Assembly: GCA_013298125.1 (NCBI GenBank)
Contig: JAAFJP010000004.1
Location: 62,001 to 126,000 of the forward strand
Direction of reading: 5' to 3'
Source of the DNA: Cytophagales bacterium
GTDB taxonomy: Bacteria > Bacteroidota > Bacteroidia > Cytophagales > Spirosomataceae
Length of the DNA stretch: 64,000 bases
Numbering within the stretch: position 1 is the stretch's first letter; each line of letters begins with the position of its first letter. The notes under the pieces were generated by a model, which searched no databases, was not told the origin of the DNA, and was given only the letters and a program-made list of their open reading frames with translations. A program made the position numbers and the translations under genes. This document shows positions 60,836-64,000 of this stretch, one piece after another.

Positions 60836-61366
60836 TTAAAACTTATTTATCATTCGCATAATCGACTGGCTATCATTCAATTGTGAAACTTTTGAAAGTT
60901 CTATCCAAGCCAAATCGGAGGATTCTGATGAGATAATTAGAGGCTCGTTCATATCCGCTTCCAACAAAAATCTCACGTCGTAATGTAGGTGCGTAGGTAC
61001 ACCTTTTCGCTCAGGGATTTCGTGAATGTCTATATCGAAAACCTCTGTACTAACGGCTTGAATATCAGTCAATCCTGTTTCTTCTCTTGCTTCTTTCATC
61101 GCCACATTGAGTACGTCCGAATCACCATCACAATGCCCGCCCGTTTGAAACCATTTATCTAATTTTCGGTGGTGCGTCAGTAAGGTAAATTGTCGAGATT
61201 TATCCACAATCCAAGCCGACCCAGTGATGTGTCCGATGAGTAAAGAACGCTCAAAACAGTCAGGGTTTTGATTGACAAATTCAATCATTTGCTCCTTGAA
61301 TTGTGCTTCTTCTTGGTTGAAAGGTTGGTGATTTGCTAAGAGTTGGAGGAGGGGATTTCTGTGCAT
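60836..61366 (-). CDS. Nudix hydrolase
   Basis: 176-residue Nudix protein. The Nudix box lies in GGHCDGDSDVLNVAMKEARE and then ETGL, with the REUxEExGU part as KEAREETGL and the first Glu replaced by Ser, a change shared by a subgroup. It begins 4 bp after the zeta-kinase stop, so the two are co-transcribed. The substrate is unknown. Linkage to a UDP-sugar-directed kinase suggests, but does not show, a nucleotide-sugar substrate. Confidence 0.88.
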   Translation of the reverse strand: MHRNPLLQLLANHQPFNQEEAQFKEQMIEFVNQNPDCFERSLLIGHITGSAWIVDKSRQFTLLTHHRKLDKWFQTGGHCDGDSDVLNVAMKEAREETGLTDIQAVSTEVFDIDIHEIPERKGVPTHLHYDVRFLLEADMNEPLIISSESSDLAWIELSKVSQLNDSQSIMRMINKF

Positions 61367-61370
61367 TTTT

Positions 61371-61976
61371 CTAAACTAAATCAGGTAAAAATTCTGTAAA
61401 CCAATTGGGTAATTCTGTGGATTGATATTCTTTTTTGTGATTATTGATGACCAATAAAATTTGAGGCGTTCCAAAAGAAGAATCCCAAATGCTCAAATTA
61501 TCAATCAAATCGTGGTGAATATTCAGAAATTTTAAGTTCCCGTAATAATTATGATGAATAGCATAAGCTGGGACTAAAAATCCATTTGCTTGAACCCTAT
61601 CAGACACACGTTTTTCAGAAGATTCGAGTGTTTTTAAGCCCAAGAATATCATTGAAATCGTATAACCTTGTTTTCTAAAAAAACGAATGGTATCCCATGA
61701 ATTTTCATTACTAAAATGACCTTCGTAAGCAAAATCAGATTGAGTAGCAATAGCTTCTTTGCTTAATCTTTCAAATTCTTCAACCGTTGCATCATCCGCT
61801 TCTTGGACGGCATATTTATGGACTTTTATGTACGAAGAAAAGTGTTTCAGCTTTTGACTAAAAACAAGGTCTCCGTCGAAAATGGTTAGATTTTGGGCAT
61901 TTTTTGGTAATAAATCTTTTCCAAAAGTAGATTTTCCTGCACCGTTATGCCCTGCAATTATATGGAGATTAGGCAT
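61371..61976 (-). CDS. zeta-toxin-like P-loop kinase
   Basis: 201-residue P-loop protein. Walker A is GHNGAGKST (9-17), followed by FDGDLVFSQ (Asp likely catalytic base) and YEGHFSNENSWDTIRFFRKQ. Zeta toxins phosphorylate UDP-N-acetylglucosamine and block wall synthesis. Its start overlaps the end of the preceding small gene by 19 bp, typical of toxin-antitoxin coupling. Several chromosomal members are not toxic, so the toxin role is inferred. Confidence 0.85.
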   Translation of the reverse strand: MPNLHIIAGHNGAGKSTFGKDLLPKNAQNLTIFDGDLVFSQKLKHFSSYIKVHKYAVQEADDATVEEFERLSKEAIATQSDFAYEGHFSNENSWDTIRFFRKQGYTISMIFLGLKTLESSEKRVSDRVQANGFLVPAYAIHHNYYGNLKFLNIHHDLIDNLSIWDSSFGTPQILLVINNHKKEYQSTELPNWFTEFLPDLV

Positions 61977-62236
61977 GGGAGCAAGTCATATTTTTCACGT
62001 AAATCATCAGCTTCTTGATGAGATAAATATCTAATAATTTGATGTTGTTTTTGATTTTCTGGAAATTCTGCAATAGCAATATCTCCATTGGCATATTCAT
62101 AATAAAATTGATTGCCTTCGAGGTCAAGTTCACCAAGCATGAAAGGAAGGTTTTTTGAAAACTTATCCTCTCTAAGCCTCTCCACAGCCAATGCCGCTTG
62201 TTTTTCTAATTCGAGTACGAAATCTGGTTTTTTCAT
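61958..62236 (-). CDS. small partner of the zeta-like kinase (possible antitoxin)
   Basis: 92-residue acidic-basic protein: KPDFVLELEKQAALAVERLR is helical and NLPFMLGELDLEGNQFYYEY is beta-like. It overlaps the kinase gene by 19 bp in another frame. No epsilon-antitoxin signature is evident, so any antitoxin role rests on gene order. It heads a three-gene unit with the kinase and the Nudix gene. Confidence 0.72.
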   Translation of the reverse strand: MKKPDFVLELEKQAALAVERLREDKFSKNLPFMLGELDLEGNQFYYEYANGDIAIAEFPENQKQHQIIRYLSHQEADDLREKYDLLPCLISI

Positions 62237-62492
62237 GATTTTGGATTCTATATTCTACAAACAAATCTACAAATTTGTCTCGAAAAATTAGCTATTTATC
62301 CTATTGGAACAGGAATTTAATAAACTATTCAAATTAAGGGTTAATATTTTTGTTATAATCAAGGTAAAAAAACGACACATAGCATCGATACGTTAGTTTT
62401 TTTTAACGAAGAGTATGACCAAAAGATTGACTCATAATTGGATAGATTATTGAATTCCTGTTCCATAACTAAACTCTTTCAATTTTATCCTG

Positions 62493-62500
62493 TAAATTTG
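62493..62500 (+). promoter_or_regulatory. candidate -7 box of the DUF2911 gene
   Basis: TAAATTTG (TAnnTTTG) 26 bp before the ATG. No TTG is at the expected distance upstream. Confidence 0.35.
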
Positions 62501-62525
62501 AAGAAACTATTAAACAAAAATTAGA

Positions 62526-63392
62526 ATGAAAAAATTATTCCTTGCCCTTTTAACAGGCATTTCTCTTTCGGCAACTGCCCAAATTCGCTTACCACAACCA
62601 AGTCCAGGTGCTTCGGTTTCACAAGTAGTTGGTACTACTGACATTTCTGTAAAATATTCTCGTCCATTATTGAGAGGTCGTGATGTGTTTGGGGGCGTTG
62701 TTCCTTACGATAAAGTTTGGAGAACGGGTGCAAACGGTACTAACCAAATCACGTTTTCAAATGATGTAATGATTGCAGGTCAGAAATTAGCGGCTGGTTC
62801 ATATTCAATCTTCTCAATCCCAACTACGGGCGACTGGACATTGATTTTCAACAAAGATTTATCTGCCCAAGAGTACAACTATTCACAAGAAAAAGATGCT
62901 TTGCGGGTAACGGCAAAAGTCTCAACCGTAGCAAAAACGGAAGCCTTCACGATTGATTTTACTGGACTTTCAGATAGTACTGCCGACATGAACATCACAT
63001 GGGCAGACAAAAAAGTCGTTGCTCCAATCACAGTTGAAACAACTAAAATGGTTGAAGCTTCCATCACAAAAGCATCAAACGACAATGCAGGACAAATGCG
63101 TGTTGCGGCAGATTATTTATCTGGAAAAGGTAAATTAGACCAAGCCTTGAAATTAGCAAATACTGCCGTTGCAGGAGCTGAGACATTCCGTAATTTATGG
63201 TCTAAGGCTCAGATTTTGAGTAAGTTAGGCAACTTTGCTGAGGCTTTACCATTGGCTCAAAAAGCACTTTCATTAGGTAATGCTGACCCAAATTTTGGCG
63301 GAATGAAAGCAACTATCGAAAAAGGAATTGCTGATTACACGGCTAAATTGCCAGTGGCTATGCCAGCGGTGCCTGTTAAGAAGAAGAAGTAA
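62526..63392 (+). CDS. DUF2911 secreted protein with TPR-like tail
   Basis: 288-residue exported protein (signal MKKLFLALLTGISLSATAQ). DUF2911 occupies about residues 20-165: LPQPSPGASVSQVVGTTDIS, YSRPLLRGRDVFGGVVPYDK, WRTGANGTNQITFSNDV. A helical TPR-like segment follows (ADYLSGKGKLDQALKLANTA, KLGNFAEALPLAQKALSLG). The Lys-rich tail is VPVKKKK. Function of DUF2911 is unknown; it is common in Bacteroidota. Confidence 0.9.
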   Translation: MKKLFLALLTGISLSATAQIRLPQPSPGASVSQVVGTTDISVKYSRPLLRGRDVFGGVVPYDKVWRTGANGTNQITFSNDVMIAGQKLAAGSYSIFSIPTTGDWTLIFNKDLSAQEYNYSQEKDALRVTAKVSTVAKTEAFTIDFTGLSDSTADMNITWADKKVVAPITVETTKMVEASITKASNDNAGQMRVAADYLSGKGKLDQALKLANTAVAGAETFRNLWSKAQILSKLGNFAEALPLAQKALSLGNADPNFGGMKATIEKGIADYTAKLPVAMPAVPVKKKK

Positions 63393-63476
63393 AAATAGTA
63401 TCCTAAAAGTCATATTTGTCTTATATATTTTGATAAATATGACTTTTTACTTAATTGACCACTTCCAATAAATTAT

Positions 63477-63938
63477 ATGAATAAACCAAAATACACGCTA
63501 ACTTCTATATCTGAGGATAAATTAAGATTTGTTTTTGAAAGTATTGGACCAAAAGGAACAGTTATAAAAGCTGTTGAATATGACCCATTTGATGCCAATG
63601 GAATGTATTATAATTTAGCCTTGGTTGATATGGATGAAAATGGAGAACTTAGCGATAATGTGATTACAGACAATAAAGATACCGAAAAAGTATTCGTTAC
63701 AATTTCAAAAACTATTGACCTTTTCTTTGAAAAATATCCTCAAAAAAGGATTGTAATATTTTCTGATGATTCCTTACGTTTGAGGCTTTACAGAATGATT
63801 ATTTCTAACTATTCGCATGAAAAAGAACAAATTTGGAATTTCTTTGGTTTGAAAAATAACAATTTTCAGAAGTTTGAAAAAGGGATTGATTACGAAGCAT
63901 TTATGATTACTTTGAAAAATGATAAAATTAAATTATAA
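63477..63938 (+). CDS. DUF6934-like protein
   Basis: 153-residue cytosolic protein: MNKPKYTLTSISEDKLRFVF, ESIGPKGTVIKAVEYDPFD and RIVIFSDDSLRLRLYRMIIS match a small Bacteroidota family (DUF6934) known only from genomes. It is followed 8 bp later by a second small gene that leaves the window, a pairing that recurs for this family. A toxin-antitoxin-like role is conceivable but not supported by sequence alone. Confidence 0.72.
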   Translation: MNKPKYTLTSISEDKLRFVFESIGPKGTVIKAVEYDPFDANGMYYNLALVDMDENGELSDNVITDNKDTEKVFVTISKTIDLFFEKYPQKRIVIFSDDSLRLRLYRMIISNYSHEKEQIWNFFGLKNNNFQKFEKGIDYEAFMITLKNDKIKL

Positions 63939-63946
63939 TTGTAATA

Positions 63947-64000
63947 TGAAATTGAAAACAGCAAATATTGAACCTTCCAAAAAAGAAAAACAAGTAGTTA
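63947..64000 (+). CDS. 5' end of a small gene downstream of the DUF6934-like gene (partial)
   Basis: ATG 63947 opens MKLKTANIEPSKKEKQVV with no stop before the window edge. The charged, helical start resembles the second partners of small two-gene modules. Only 18 codons are visible. Confidence 0.55.

Overview
The window looks like the chromosome of a Bacteroidota bacterium of the order Cytophagales, probably Spirosomaceae-like (Arcicella/Flectobacillus/Emticicia/Runella type). This placement is inferred from gene content and not from a marker alignment. The supporting signs are low GC, a DUF1800/DUF1501 pair, tandem DUF4249 lipoproteins, a type A and a type B type-IX-secretion (T9SS) C-terminal domain, a Bacteroidota-type succinate dehydrogenase (sdhCAB), many SPII lipoproteins, and -7 boxes of the TAnnTTTG type instead of sigma70 boxes.

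Layout. 0-5.3 kb: a tandem surface-lipoprotein cluster (the end of one kelch-type gene, two near-identical DUF4249 genes, two kelch-type genes). 5.6-8 kb: a small lipoprotein and a T9SS-secreted metzincin protease. 8.3-18.5 kb: rtcB RNA ligase, a large lipoprotein, the DUF1800/DUF1501 pair, a DegT-family aminotransferase, ffh (SRP54) and an Ohr peroxidase. 18.5-24.3 kb: a TerC-like membrane protein, then an Anbu-type locus (alpha-E protein, Anbu protease, transglutaminase) with a class IV aminotransferase and a BON-LysM protein. 24.4-30 kb: tcdA, a DPM-like glycosyltransferase, trmN6 and several secreted proteins. 29.5-40.5 kb: an accessory region of small genes on both strands (two Crp/Fnr regulators, GrpB, Kazal inhibitor, DoxX, acetyltransferase, AraC, VOC, TfoX, HxlR, CPBP protease). 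It also contains decayed genes: a frameshifted lipoprotein, a collapsed LytS/LytTR two-component locus and a second LytTR fragment. 40.7 kb: one CAT-anticodon tRNA. 41-50.5 kb: thioredoxin-like protein, a frameshifted Rpn-like gene, pheT, an Rpn nuclease, an M16 peptidase, a TPR protein, an MlaF-like ATPase and a toxin-antitoxin pair whose toxin overlaps the ATPase start. 50.6-60 kb: an Fe-S photolyase, a 952-residue gliding-type surface protein, and sdhC - phytanoyl-CoA dioxygenase-like gene - sdhA - sdhB. 60-64 kb: lipoprotein cyclophilin, a small protein/zeta-kinase/Nudix operon, a DUF2911 protein and a DUF6934-like pair cut by the window end.

The most unusual property is the intergenic DNA. 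Many gaps hold long, often nested palindromes of unrelated sequence, or iterated short words arranged as inverted repeats. One family (core CCTCACCCCCAGCCCC...) recurs between genes, and related GC-rich palindromes sit in frame inside pheT and the photolyase gene, adding about 27 and 17 residues. Further points are a 144-bp MITE-like element with a solo end elsewhere, a 1.6-kb HxlR/CPBP module bounded by an 83-bp direct repeat, five copies of a CCAAATGTRAA word in the terC/alpha-E gap, and single-base losses at short A-runs in two otherwise readable genes. No IS transposase, prophage or CRISPR array was seen.
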